Positions 46,447 through 55,172 of a DNA stretch of 64,000 nucleotides are shown piece after piece; the stretch's first letter is position 1, and each line of letters starts with the position of its first letter. The notes below the pieces were generated by a model. It searched no databases. It saw only the letters and a program-made list of their open reading frames with translations, and was not told the DNA's origin. The stretch covers positions 124,001 to 188,000 of the forward strand of contig NZ_BSTF01000015.1 of assembly GCF_030269365.1 (NCBI RefSeq). The letters are read 5' to 3'. Position numbers and translations under genes: made by a program. Origin of the DNA: Lentzea sp. NBRC 102530 (GTDB lineage: Bacteria > Actinomycetota > Actinomycetes > Mycobacteriales > Pseudonocardiaceae).

Positions 46447-49214
46447 GCGATCCTCGCCGTGAACGAGTTGAGCCAGCCGTCGCGCGCGGCCGGGGTGAAC
46501 AGGTCGGTGCCGTCGAGCACGATGCCCGTGCCGTCGAGCGTGCCGAGGACGACGGGGTTGAGCTCGGCGGGCAGCTTCGCGACGTCGGCGGGGGCGACCT
46601 CGACGACCGCGCCGATGCGGTGCTCGGCGAACAGCGACTCGGTGGTCGCGTTCTCCAGCCGCACGCCGATGCCGCTCGCCAGAACGCCCTGGGCCAGCGT
46701 GGCCGCGACGCCGCCGGCGCCGATGCGGGCACCGCTGAGCAGCAGCTCGCGGCTGCCGGCCAGCGCGGTCAGGTAGCTGTCCACTTCGGACAGTTCCAGG
46801 TCGTCCAGGCCGCCGTCCGGCAGGCCCAGCTTGCGCGCCGCGACCGTGCCGACCGGGGACGAGGTCCGCAGGCCGACCTGGACGAGCACGTTGCCCTGGG
46901 CGGTCCACTGCTCGCGCAGCAGGCCGTCGCGGTGCGGGACCTTGCCGAGCGCGCTCAGGAACACCGCGGGCGGCACGCTGACCAGGCCCTCGTCGGTGTG
47001 CACCGAGCCCGCCGACGAGTCCTTGCCCGAGATCAGCGGCACGCCGAAGTGGCGGACCAGGCCCGCGAGCTCGTCGACCATGCCGACGAGCCACTCGCGC
47101 CAGTTCTCCGACAGGTGCGGGGTGTAGAAGTTGTCGCACATGCAGACGTCCTTGACGGCCACACCCGCGAGCACCTGGCCCGCGATGGCCGCGCAGAACA
47201 TCTGGCGGGTGGCGGCGACCGGGTCGGCGTCGAACATCCACGGGTTGAACGCGGTGTTCAGCACGGCCGCGGCGGGCGAGCCGTCGACCGGCGTGCCCGC
47301 CCAGTAGGCGGTGCGGACCGGCTGCTCGGTGCCGTAGTGCGGGCCGTACCAGGTGTTGCCCTGGACCGTGGAGTCGTACTGCGAGTCGGCGTAGTGCTGC
47401 GAGGCGACCTCGGCGTCCGAGACGACCTGTTCGAGCAGGTCAGCGAGCTGCTTGGCGTCGAGTTCCGGCCACTCGGGGGCGCCCTGCGGGCGCGGCGGCG
47501 CGCCGACCTCGACCCGTTCGACCTCGAGGTCGAGCAGGTCGTACGCGACGTCGAAGCCGAGTTCGCCCTGGTGGGCGGGGACGCTGAACGGGTCGGCCGC
47601 GATCAGCTTCTCCTCGGTCAGGTCCGGCGCGTGGAACACGTGGTAGCGCCCCGTGTCCGCGAACCGGCCGATGACCGTCGAGCGCACCATGTGCCGGTCG
47701 AGGATCTGCTTCGCCCGCGCCTGGTGCTCCGGCGGCACGGCGAGCAGCATGCGTTCCTGCGACTCGGACAGCAGGATCCGCCACATCGGCAGCGCGGCGG
47801 TCTTGAGCGGCACCAGGGCGGTGTTGATCCACACGCCGCACGCCTCGCCGATCTCGCCGACGGCGCTGTTCAGGCCGGCGCCACCGACGTCGGTGAGCGC
47901 GCTCATGCAGCCCGCCTCGCGCAGTTCGATCAGCGCCTTGCGGAACTTGACCTGCTCCAGCGGCGCGCCGATCTGCACGGCCGTCGTGTCCATCACCGCG
48001 CCCGCCGAGCTGGCCGACGCGCCGTGGATGCCCTCGTTGCCGGTCAGGCCGCCGATGAGCACGACGAAGTCACCGGGACGCGGCGTGCCGCGCTGCGCGG
48101 CCTCCACCGGCAGCAGGCCGATGCTGCCGCCGAGCGCGAACGGCTTGGCGCGGTAGGCCGGGTGGAACGTCATGCGCGACGACATCATCGGCACGCCGAA
48201 GGTGTTGCCGTACTCCTTGATCGCGCGGATCGTCTCGCCCGCGAGCCTGCGCGCGTCCGGACGGCCCTTGATCGGCGCGGGAGCCTCGGGCTCACCGACC
48301 GCCGTGTACTCGAAGCTGCCGATCGGGTCCGCGGACAGCCCCGTGCCGAGGATGTCGCGCAGCACGCCGCCGAGCTTGGTCAACTGTCCGAAGTAGCCGG
48401 AGATCGCGGACGGCCCGTTGTGCGTCTCGGCCTTGATGGCGATCGCGTGGCCGTCGTAGAAGTCCCAGACGCCGGCGTTGTCGTGGAACATGCTGAGCAC
48501 GTTCGGGTTGTCGACGTCCTTCGCCGCCTGGATCAGCCTGCCGAGCAGACTGCCCAGCGACTTCCACGTGGTGTGCGCGCAGTGGTCGCTCCACCGGGCG
48601 TCGAGCGCCTCCAGCAGCACGTCCGTGACGAACTCGTCGTTCAGCGTGTTCTGCACGTGCTGGACGTGCTTCATCTGCACGAGCGACAGGTTCCGCCCGC
48701 CCGCGGTGCCGAGCTGTGCGAGCTCGTCGTCGCTGAGACCGCGCAGGTCGTACTGCTCCGCCGGGTCGTAGTGCCCCTGCGGCACGAGCGTGTCGTAGTG
48801 CGGTTCCTCGACGTGCAGCTCTTCGATCGTCGAGTTGAACCTGCTGGTGACGATGAGGTCCCTGAGCTGCGGCGCCGCCGACTTGTAGCTGGTCGCGACC
48901 TTGCCGGCCTTCGCCTTCACCCCGAGCAGCCCGCACACCGTGACGATGGAGTCGCTCTCGTTGTCGACCACCCCGCGCTTGTACGCCACCTGCACGGCAC
49001 CGGCGTCCAGCGGCGCGTCGAGCGTCACCTCGACGTCGAGCTGGTCGCCCAGCACCGCCGCCACCTGCCCGAGCGCGGCGGCGTCGGGCGCGCTCTCGAA
49101 CTCGACGTAGTAGTCGCGCCAGACCTCGAGGTCCTCAAGCCCCCACGATCGGCCGAGCTCACGGATGTCGGGCTCCGCTACCCCCGCGGAGCGAACCGAG
49201 AACTTGTGGATCAA
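46443..49214 (-). CDS. purL: Phosphoribosylformylglycinamidine synthase, long PurL with PurS-like N-terminus
   Basis: 923 residues from TTG 49214 (AGGAGG four bases upstream). The N-terminal about 70 residues resemble a PurS-like domain (VWRDYYVEFESAP then VQVAYKRGVVDNESDSI). Core synthase motifs follow: RWSDHCAHTTWKS, AIKAETHNGPSAISGYFG, FALGGSIGLLPV and GVPLISGKDSSAGS. The glutaminase is separate. Usual actinobacterial PurL is about 750 residues with separate PurS and PurQ, so this longer form may be an acquired or specialised paralogue. It catalyses the fourth step of purine synthesis. Confidence 0.9.
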   Translation of the reverse strand: MIHKFSVRSAGVAEPDIRELGRSWGLEDLEVWRDYYVEFESAPDAAALGQVAAVLGDQLDVEVTLDAPLDAGAVQVAYKRGVVDNESDSIVTVCGLLGVKAKAGKVATSYKSAAPQLRDLIVTSRFNSTIEELHVEEPHYDTLVPQGHYDPAEQYDLRGLSDDELAQLGTAGGRNLSLVQMKHVQHVQNTLNDEFVTDVLLEALDARWSDHCAHTTWKSLGSLLGRLIQAAKDVDNPNVLSMFHDNAGVWDFYDGHAIAIKAETHNGPSAISGYFGQLTKLGGVLRDILGTGLSADPIGSFEYTAVGEPEAPAPIKGRPDARRLAGETIRAIKEYGNTFGVPMMSSRMTFHPAYRAKPFALGGSIGLLPVEAAQRGTPRPGDFVVLIGGLTGNEGIHGASASSAGAVMDTTAVQIGAPLEQVKFRKALIELREAGCMSALTDVGGAGLNSAVGEIGEACGVWINTALVPLKTAALPMWRILLSESQERMLLAVPPEHQARAKQILDRHMVRSTVIGRFADTGRYHVFHAPDLTEEKLIAADPFSVPAHQGELGFDVAYDLLDLEVERVEVGAPPRPQGAPEWPELDAKQLADLLEQVVSDAEVASQHYADSQYDSTVQGNTWYGPHYGTEQPVRTAYWAGTPVDGSPAAAVLNTAFNPWMFDADPVAATRQMFCAAIAGQVLAGVAVKDVCMCDNFYTPHLSENWREWLVGMVDELAGLVRHFGVPLISGKDSSAGSVHTDEGLVSVPPAVFLSALGKVPHRDGLLREQWTAQGNVLVQVGLRTSSPVGTVAARKLGLPDGGLDDLELSEVDSYLTALAGSRELLLSGARIGAGGVAATLAQGVLASGIGVRLENATTESLFAEHRIGAVVEVAPADVAKLPAELNPVVLGTLDGTGIVLDGTDLFTPAARDGWLNSFTARIA

Positions 49215-49388
49215 CAATCCTCCTGGAGCAGAACGGTCCGGGCAATTGTCCCCGGCAGCGACCGCGCTCGTGGAAGCACCCAGCCAACCGGGCGAGGCCG
49301 CACTGCGACACACGCAGCACCCTATGTGCTCAGCCCCCACCAGCCCGAATCGACAGAGGGCGACGCGCGTCACCCGACCGCCTGACGC

Positions 49389-50009
49389 TCAGCGGCGCCG
49401 CCACACCTCGTCCCCGAGGGAGACCAGCTCGGCGTACCCGCGCGGCAGCGCGTCCCCCGGCCGGTAGGACTCCATCGACCGGTTCGGCACCCGCCACTCG
49501 TCCAGCGCGAGGTCCAGGGCCCGGGTCGCCAGCAGGACGTCGTGGTCGGCCGCGGACCGCGCGAACTCCACCAGGTGCACGCGCACCGGGGACCGCCCGG
49601 CCCGCCACGCGACCCGCAGGCTCACCGCGTCCCGCACCCGTGCGCAGGCCTCCGCGGCCGCGCGGTCGACCAGCACGTGCTTCGACGTCGTGGGCATCCG
49701 GGACGGCGGCAGCACCGGGACCGCGACCGTCTGGCCGGCGAGCGGGGTCAGCCGGGCGAGCCGGGCGGCGACGACCGCGTCACCGGTGAGGCCGCGCAGG
49801 TCCTTGATCTCCCGCGCGGTGAGGCCGATCCGGCCCTCGGCCGCGCGGCCGGTGATCAGCTCGATGCACGTCTCGACGCGGTGGTCGCACAGCAGGTCGC
49901 GCGCCTCCGCGGCCAGCCGGGTCGCTCCTGCCGCCGCGAGCCTCATCGTCACCACGCGCAACCGCGACGACAGCGCGCCGCCGGCGCCGATCGTCCGCTC
50001 GTCCAGCAC
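49389..50009 (-). CDS. Protein of unknown function
   Basis: 206 residues, soluble, Arg/Ala/Leu-rich. It contains LLCDHRVETCIELITGRAAE, AREIKDLRGLTGDAVVAARL, a middle AVPVLPPSRMPTTSKHVLV strand region and a C-terminal helix with FARSAADHDVLLATRALDLA. I recognise no family. It ends 175 bases before purL on the same strand and may precede it in a transcript. Composition and codon use look normal for the organism. Confidence 0.6.
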   Translation of the reverse strand: MLDERTIGAGGALSSRLRVVTMRLAAAGATRLAAEARDLLCDHRVETCIELITGRAAEGRIGLTAREIKDLRGLTGDAVVAARLARLTPLAGQTVAVPVLPPSRMPTTSKHVLVDRAAAEACARVRDAVSLRVAWRAGRSPVRVHLVEFARSAADHDVLLATRALDLALDEWRVPNRSMESYRPGDALPRGYAELVSLGDEVWRRR

Positions 50010-50174
50010 ATCCGCCTCCAGTACCGCGACCGCACCGGGATTCGATCACGGCTCGAGCGCGGATCGTGACCTCGGGAGGAGACCCTGCCCGCTCGGCACG
50101 GCCAAAGCCGCCCGAAGGTGCAGACAGGTGTTTCGCAGGCTCCGCGACGAGCACCGGCACGCAACGTCCCCGCC

Positions 50175-50435
50175 GACGAGGGCCGGGCCCTCGACGTGCT
50201 GCGGCACCGAGCGGGCGCCACCGCGGCGGTGTTCCCCGGTGACGGCGCCGCGGACGAGAAGGCGTTCGCGCAACTCTCCGGAAAGGACGTCGGCATCCGC
50301 GTCGGCGCCGATGACACCGTTGCGGCGCACCGGATCGAGGACATCGCGATGGTCGTGGCCACGTGCACGGCGTCGCTGGAGCACCGAACCGCGTGGTTGT
50401 CCTCCGGTTTTGCCCGTACGGCCCTCGCGGAGTGA
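50175..50435 (+). pseudogene. otsB: Fragment of trehalose-phosphate phosphatase (OtsB)
   Basis: About 85 residues resemble the C-terminal third of OtsB: EGRALDVLRHRAGATAAVF, GDGAADEKAFAQLSGKDVGI, RVGADDTVAAHRIED. In active enzymes the HAD motif is GDDxTDE; here it is GDGAADE, with one acidic residue lost. Upstream residues are not OtsB-like and no N-terminal domain is present. It is probably a dead remnant between the unknown gene and the SARP regulator. Confidence 0.55.
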
Positions 50436-50531
50436 CAATCGGGGCAGACACCCCGGTGAGCACCGCGCTCACCCGATTAGCCTCCGTCCGCGAGCGGTGA
50501 CGGGACGCGGTGTGGACCAGAGGGAGCGGGA

Positions 50532-53500
50532 GTGCCGGAAGCTGGTGCGGGACAACGGTTGCGCATCGGGCTGCTGGGCCCGTTGCGCGTCGTCCACGAC
50601 GGCACCGAGGTCCCGCTCGGCCCGAGCCGGCAACGCGCCGTGTTCGCCCTGCTCGCCTCGCGCGCCGGGCAGGCCGTCAGCCGCGAGGAGCTGATCGCCG
50701 GGGTCTGGGGGATCACCGCGCCGGCCAGTGCCGCGGGCAGCGTCTACACCTACGTCTCCGCCCTGCGCAGGGCCCTGACCGGCGCGGGCGTCGAGAACAG
50801 CCGCGAGGTCCTGTTCTCCGCCAGGAACGGCTACACGCTGCGGGTCGCGCCGTCCCAGGTGGACCTGGTGGAGTTCAGCGACCTGGTGGCGCACGCCGAC
50901 CGGCTCAGCGCCGCCGGGGAGCACCGCGAGGCCGTCGAACAGCGGTCCAGGGCGCTCGAGCTCTTCCGCGGCGACCCGTACACCGGGGTTCCCGGGCCGC
51001 ACGCCGAGCACGAACGCGGCCGCTGGACCGACCGCGGTCTGTCCGCCGTGGAGGCACGGGCCCGCGACCGGCTGGTGCTCGGCGAGACGGACGACCTGCC
51101 CGCCGAACTGGCCTCGCTGGCGCGGAACTTCCCGTTGCGCGAGTCGCTGCACGCGTTGCTGATGCTGGCGCTCAGCCGTGCCGGGAGGCAGGCCGAGGCC
51201 CTCGACGTCTACGCGGAGGCGCGCGGGGTGCTGCGGACCGAACTGGGCGCGGAACCGGGCCGGGCGTTGCTGGAGGCCCACGCCGCCGTGCTGGCCGGCG
51301 CGGCCGTTCCCACCGCCGCACCCGAGCAGGACGACGAGCAGGAGGACCCGGTCCCCGCGCGCGGCGCCACCGACGTGTTCGTCGGGCGGGAGGCCGAGGT
51401 CGAACGCCTGCGCGAACGCCTCGTCGAGCTGTCGACCGGCGCGGGCGGGGCCGTCCACGTCGAGGGCGAGCCCGGCATCGGCAAGTCCGAACTGCTCGCG
51501 CTCGGGCTCGCGGGAGCCAGGCGGCTCGGGTTCCAGGTCGGCTGGGCGGTCGCGGACCAGCTCGCCGCGCACTTCCCGCTGCAGGTGCTGATGGAGTTCG
51601 CGGGCATCGACCCGGTCGGGGCCTGCTCCCAGCGCGGCGAGCTCAGCCGCCGGCAGCACACGAGCGAACCACCGGGCGACGACGACACCATCCAGATCGT
51701 CGCCGACCACACGGTCGCGCTGGTGGACGAGATGACCGCGCGCGCCCCGACCGTGCTGGTGATCGACGACCTGCAGTGGGCCGACGAGGCGTCCGTGCAC
51801 ATCTGGCGCAGGCTCGTCACGGCGACCCGCCAGCTGCCGTTGCTGCTGGTCACGGCGGCGCGATCGCGGCACGGCCGGGCCGACCTCGACGGGCTGCGCG
51901 CGCACGTCGCCGCCACCGGTGGTGACGTGGTGGCGCTCGGGCCGTTGTCGGACGCCGAATCCGACGCGCTGACCACCGCGCTCGTCGGCGCCCGCCCGGG
52001 GTCGCGGCTGCGCAGGCTCGTCGCGCACGCCGACGGCAACCCGATGTACCTGCGGGAGATGCTCGGCGAACTGATGCGCGAGCAGGCCCTCGACGTCTCC
52101 GGCGGCACGGCCGAGGTCGCCCAGTCGCACCTGGACGACGCGCCGCGCACGTTGTTCGCCGCCGTGCGCCGCACGTGGGACGCGTTGCCCGACCGCACCC
52201 GCGAGGTGCTGCGCTGGGCCGCCGCGCTCGGCGCCGAGGCCACCACCGAGCAGATCGCGGCGCTGTCGGCACGACCCGTCGCCGAGGTCGCCCAGGCCGT
52301 CGAGGACGCGATCACCGCGAACGTCCTCGCGGAGGCCACGCCCCGGCTGGTGTTCCGGCACCCGGTGATGCGCGAGGCCGTGTACGAGGCCGTGCCCGTG
52401 TCGATGCGCGAACTGCTGCACCTGCAGGCCGCCCAGGCGCTGGCCGCCGAGCAGGCACCCGCGCGCCGGGTGGCCGAGCAGCTGGTGGCCGCCGCGTCCG
52501 ACCTGCCGCCGTGGGTGTGCGACTGGCTCGTCGTGCACGTCGCCGAACTCGCCTCGCGGGCGCCGTTGATCGCGGTGGACCTGCTGGAGCAGGCGCTCGA
52601 GGGCGGAGGCCCGCGCGACCCGCGCCGCGAGGTGCTGCTCACCGCGCTGGTGCGGGTGCTGTTCAAGCTGGTGCGCGACCCGGAGGCGCAGGTCAAGCAG
52701 GCGCTCGCGATCTCGACGGACCCGACCCGCTCGACCGAGCTGCGGCAGATGCTCGCGGCGATCCTGCTGCGGCAGGGCAAGCGCGACCTGGCCGTGCGGG
52801 CGCTGACCGAGGTGGAGACGGACCCGTCGGTGCCGGAGATCTGGCGGCTGCGGCACAAGTCGCTGCTGGCGCACATCGGGCGGGACATCTCCAACGTCGA
52901 CAGCGCCGAGCTGAACGCGAAGACGGCGCACGCGGAGGCCGTCGCGAACAAGGACGCCTACCTGATCGCGCACTCCCTGCAGACGCGCTGGCTGGTGGAC
53001 ACGGTCCGGCGCGACCACCGCGCTGCGCTGCGGCACGTGGACGAGGCGATCTTCGCCGTCGCCGGCCGCACGGACATGGCGGCGATGCACGCGATCCTGC
53101 TGGACAACCGCATGTTCACGCTGCAGAACCTCGACCGGCTGGGCGAGGTCGACGAGGCGTTGCGCAAGGTGGACGAACTGACGGTCGTGCACCGGCTGCC
53201 GACCGGCCCGCAGGTGCCCGCCGCGATCCACCACTACTGGACGGGACGCTGGGACCAGGCCCTAACGGAGCTCGACGCGGCGACCGAGGACGGCCCCGCG
53301 ATCAACTACGGCGGCCTGGTCGACCCCGGTCCGTCGTGGCTGTTGCTGCACGGCGTCGCCGCGCTGATCGCGTTGCGGCGGGGCGACAACGCCGCCGCGC
53401 GAGCACACCTGGACGCGGCCGAGGAGCACCTCGTGACCACGGTGGCCGAACGCGAGAGCTACGACTTCCTGCTGGTCGCGCGCTCGCTCGCCGCCGTGCG

Positions 53501-54191
53501 GGACGGGGACCGGAAACGAGCGCTGGAGATCATGGCGCCGGTCCTCGACCCGGCCTACGCCGAGCTGATGCTGCGGCACCAGTGGCTGCCCGAGGTGCTG
53601 AAGCTGGCGCAGGAGGCCGGCGCCGACGACGTGGTCTTCGAGGCACTGGCCGTCGCCAAGCTGGAGGCGGACCGCGAGATCGTGCCCGCACGCGCCCACA
53701 CGGCGTTGCTGCGGTGCGAGGCGCTCGCGACCGGCGACCCGGAACCGGCGCTCGCCGCGGTGGCGCACTACCGCGAGGTCGGCAGGACGGTCGAGCTGGC
53801 CGCGGCGCTGGAGGAGGCCGCGGCGCTGCTCGTCAAGGCCGGGCGGCAGGCCGAGGCCCGCAAGGCGTTCGCGGAGGCGGTGAACGTCCTCACGGCGCTG
53901 GACGCGCGGTGGGACGTCCAGAGGGTCCTGGACCGTTTCGGTGCCTTCGGCTTCCGGCACGACCGGGCGGTCGGTCGTGCGGGTACCGGCTGGGAGGCGC
54001 TGACAGCGGTCGAACGGCGCATCGCCGGCCTCGTCGCGAACGGACTGTCCAATCCGGACATCGCGGTGCGGCTGTCGCTGCCGCGCCGGGTGGTGCAGGC
54101 ACACGTGGCGCGCATCCTGACCAAGCTGGGCCTGCGTTCGCGCGCGCTCGTCGCGAAGCACGCGAACCTGCCCGGCAACGTGGTCAGATGA
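50532..54191 (+). CDS. SARP-type regulator with ATPase and LuxR domains (copy 1)
   Basis: 1219 residues. OmpR-like winged helix at about 10-105 (LRIGLLGPLRVVHDGTEVPL, AVSREELIAGVWG, YVSALRRAL), a BTAD domain to about 255 (LALSRAGRQAEALDVYAEAR), an AAA/STAND ATPase with Walker A GEPGIGKSE near residue 315 and LVIDDLQWADEASVH, a long TPR-like region, and a C-terminal LuxR HTH (ALTAVERRIAGLVANGLSNP then VQAHVARILTKLGL). Such giant regulators activate secondary metabolism. GTG start after AGGGAGCGGGA. Upstream, GGTGAGC-N5-GCTCACC (50455-50473) may be an operator. Confidence 0.92.
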   Translation: MPEAGAGQRLRIGLLGPLRVVHDGTEVPLGPSRQRAVFALLASRAGQAVSREELIAGVWGITAPASAAGSVYTYVSALRRALTGAGVENSREVLFSARNGYTLRVAPSQVDLVEFSDLVAHADRLSAAGEHREAVEQRSRALELFRGDPYTGVPGPHAEHERGRWTDRGLSAVEARARDRLVLGETDDLPAELASLARNFPLRESLHALLMLALSRAGRQAEALDVYAEARGVLRTELGAEPGRALLEAHAAVLAGAAVPTAAPEQDDEQEDPVPARGATDVFVGREAEVERLRERLVELSTGAGGAVHVEGEPGIGKSELLALGLAGARRLGFQVGWAVADQLAAHFPLQVLMEFAGIDPVGACSQRGELSRRQHTSEPPGDDDTIQIVADHTVALVDEMTARAPTVLVIDDLQWADEASVHIWRRLVTATRQLPLLLVTAARSRHGRADLDGLRAHVAATGGDVVALGPLSDAESDALTTALVGARPGSRLRRLVAHADGNPMYLREMLGELMREQALDVSGGTAEVAQSHLDDAPRTLFAAVRRTWDALPDRTREVLRWAAALGAEATTEQIAALSARPVAEVAQAVEDAITANVLAEATPRLVFRHPVMREAVYEAVPVSMRELLHLQAAQALAAEQAPARRVAEQLVAAASDLPPWVCDWLVVHVAELASRAPLIAVDLLEQALEGGGPRDPRREVLLTALVRVLFKLVRDPEAQVKQALAISTDPTRSTELRQMLAAILLRQGKRDLAVRALTEVETDPSVPEIWRLRHKSLLAHIGRDISNVDSAELNAKTAHAEAVANKDAYLIAHSLQTRWLVDTVRRDHRAALRHVDEAIFAVAGRTDMAAMHAILLDNRMFTLQNLDRLGEVDEALRKVDELTVVHRLPTGPQVPAAIHHYWTGRWDQALTELDAATEDGPAINYGGLVDPGPSWLLLHGVAALIALRRGDNAAARAHLDAAEEHLVTTVAERESYDFLLVARSLAAVRDGDRKRALEIMAPVLDPAYAELMLRHQWLPEVLKLAQEAGADDVVFEALAVAKLEADREIVPARAHTALLRCEALATGDPEPALAAVAHYREVGRTVELAAALEEAAALLVKAGRQAEARKAFAEAVNVLTALDARWDVQRVLDRFGAFGFRHDRAVGRAGTGWEALTAVERRIAGLVANGLSNPDIAVRLSLPRRVVQAHVARILTKLGLRSRALVAKHANLPGNVVR

Positions 54192-54807
54192 CGCCCGCGC
54201 GCATCGCGTAAGCCACGGCGTGCGCTCTGTTGCGGAGGTTGAGGCGGTTCGTCACGTGGTGGATCACGTTCTTGACGGTCCGCTCGGAGTACCGCAGCTC
54301 CTTGGCGATCTCGTCGGTGGCCCAGCCCTCGGCGATCAGCCGCAGGACGTCGATCTCGCGCGGTGAGAGCCCCGCCGCGTTGAGACCGTTGGGCGCGAGC
54401 ACGTCGCGCTGGAGCATCTCGACACGCTTGAGCAGCTTGCCCAGCACGTCCCTGGGCATCACGCCGCTGCCGTTGGCGGCGGCCTGGATGCTGTCGACCA
54501 GCTGCTCCCCCGTCACGGCGGTGCGCGGCAGGATCGCCACCACACCGCACTCGACGACGGCGAGCAGCGGGGCGTCGGTCAGGGCGGTCGCCATCAGCAC
54601 GATCGGCACCCTGCGGTCCGCCGAGATCTGGCGGAGCCAGCCCATGGCCTCCGACGTCAGCCTCTCCGTCGAGAAGACGATGATGTCGGGCGGGTTCGGC
54701 CCGTCCTTCTCGACGACCTGCACCTCGGGCCGCGCCTTGAGGAAGTAGGAGAGCCCGACGTAGCCCATGGGGTCCGTGCTGTGCACGGCGACGCGTACTT
54801 GCGCCAT
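54184..54807 (-). CDS. LuxR/NarL-type regulator with non-canonical receiver
   Basis: 207 residues. The C-terminal HTH is clear (LSPREIDVLRLIAEGWATDE then IAKELRYSERTVKNVIHHVT). The receiver-like N-terminus has PDIIVFSTERLTS where the phosphorylated Asp should be, and VAILPRTAV instead of the usual Lys motif, so it probably works without phosphorylation. ATG 54807 follows GGAGG. It converges on the SARP gene with an 8-base overlap and is divergent from a second SARP gene, so it may act in the same circuit. Confidence 0.88.
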   Translation of the reverse strand: MAQVRVAVHSTDPMGYVGLSYFLKARPEVQVVEKDGPNPPDIIVFSTERLTSEAMGWLRQISADRRVPIVLMATALTDAPLLAVVECGVVAILPRTAVTGEQLVDSIQAAANGSGVMPRDVLGKLLKRVEMLQRDVLAPNGLNAAGLSPREIDVLRLIAEGWATDEIAKELRYSERTVKNVIHHVTNRLNLRNRAHAVAYAMRAGVI

Positions 54808-54866
54808 CACAGAACCTCCACACGTTCGATCACTGAAATCGAGTCTGAAGAGGCAACCTCTATGAA

Positions 54867-55051
54867 GTCTTGACGACGGGGGCCGCCGAAGCCGTTCCGT
54901 CTTGACGACTTGTTCACGTCATGTGTGGATCTTGGCCGCCCCTCCCGAGCCCCCGCGGCGGCCGTGAGCGCCGGGGAACCGGTTGACCTGCGGGTTCACC
55001 CGGATGGCCCATCTCGACGTTTATCGGGCGGCCGTCTCGCCTCGTCAAGAC
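54867..55051. promoter_or_regulatory. Repeated GTCTTGACGAC motifs in divergent SARP promoter region
   Basis: GTCTTGACGAC occurs at 54867-54877 and 54899-54909, exactly 32 bp apart (three helical turns), and the reverse CGTCAAGAC at 55043-55051. They lie in the 365-base gap between the LuxR regulator and the second SARP gene. TTGAC inside each copy could also be a -35 element. Otherwise the gap shows no gene. Confidence 0.45.
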
Positions 55052-55172
55052 CGCGGTGAGCTGGGACACGATCTCATTTGGCGGCCGGCGCTGAACCGTC
55101 CGGCGTTCGCCCGCCGTGTCTAAACTCGACAGCCGCGCCCGTCTGCGCGATCGCAAGCCCGGAGTGGAGCAG

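Noticed and set aside
46620-49385. Long plus-strand open frame opposite purL
   Set aside because: Antisense to a gene with unmistakable FGAM synthase motifs; composition is that of a shadow frame.
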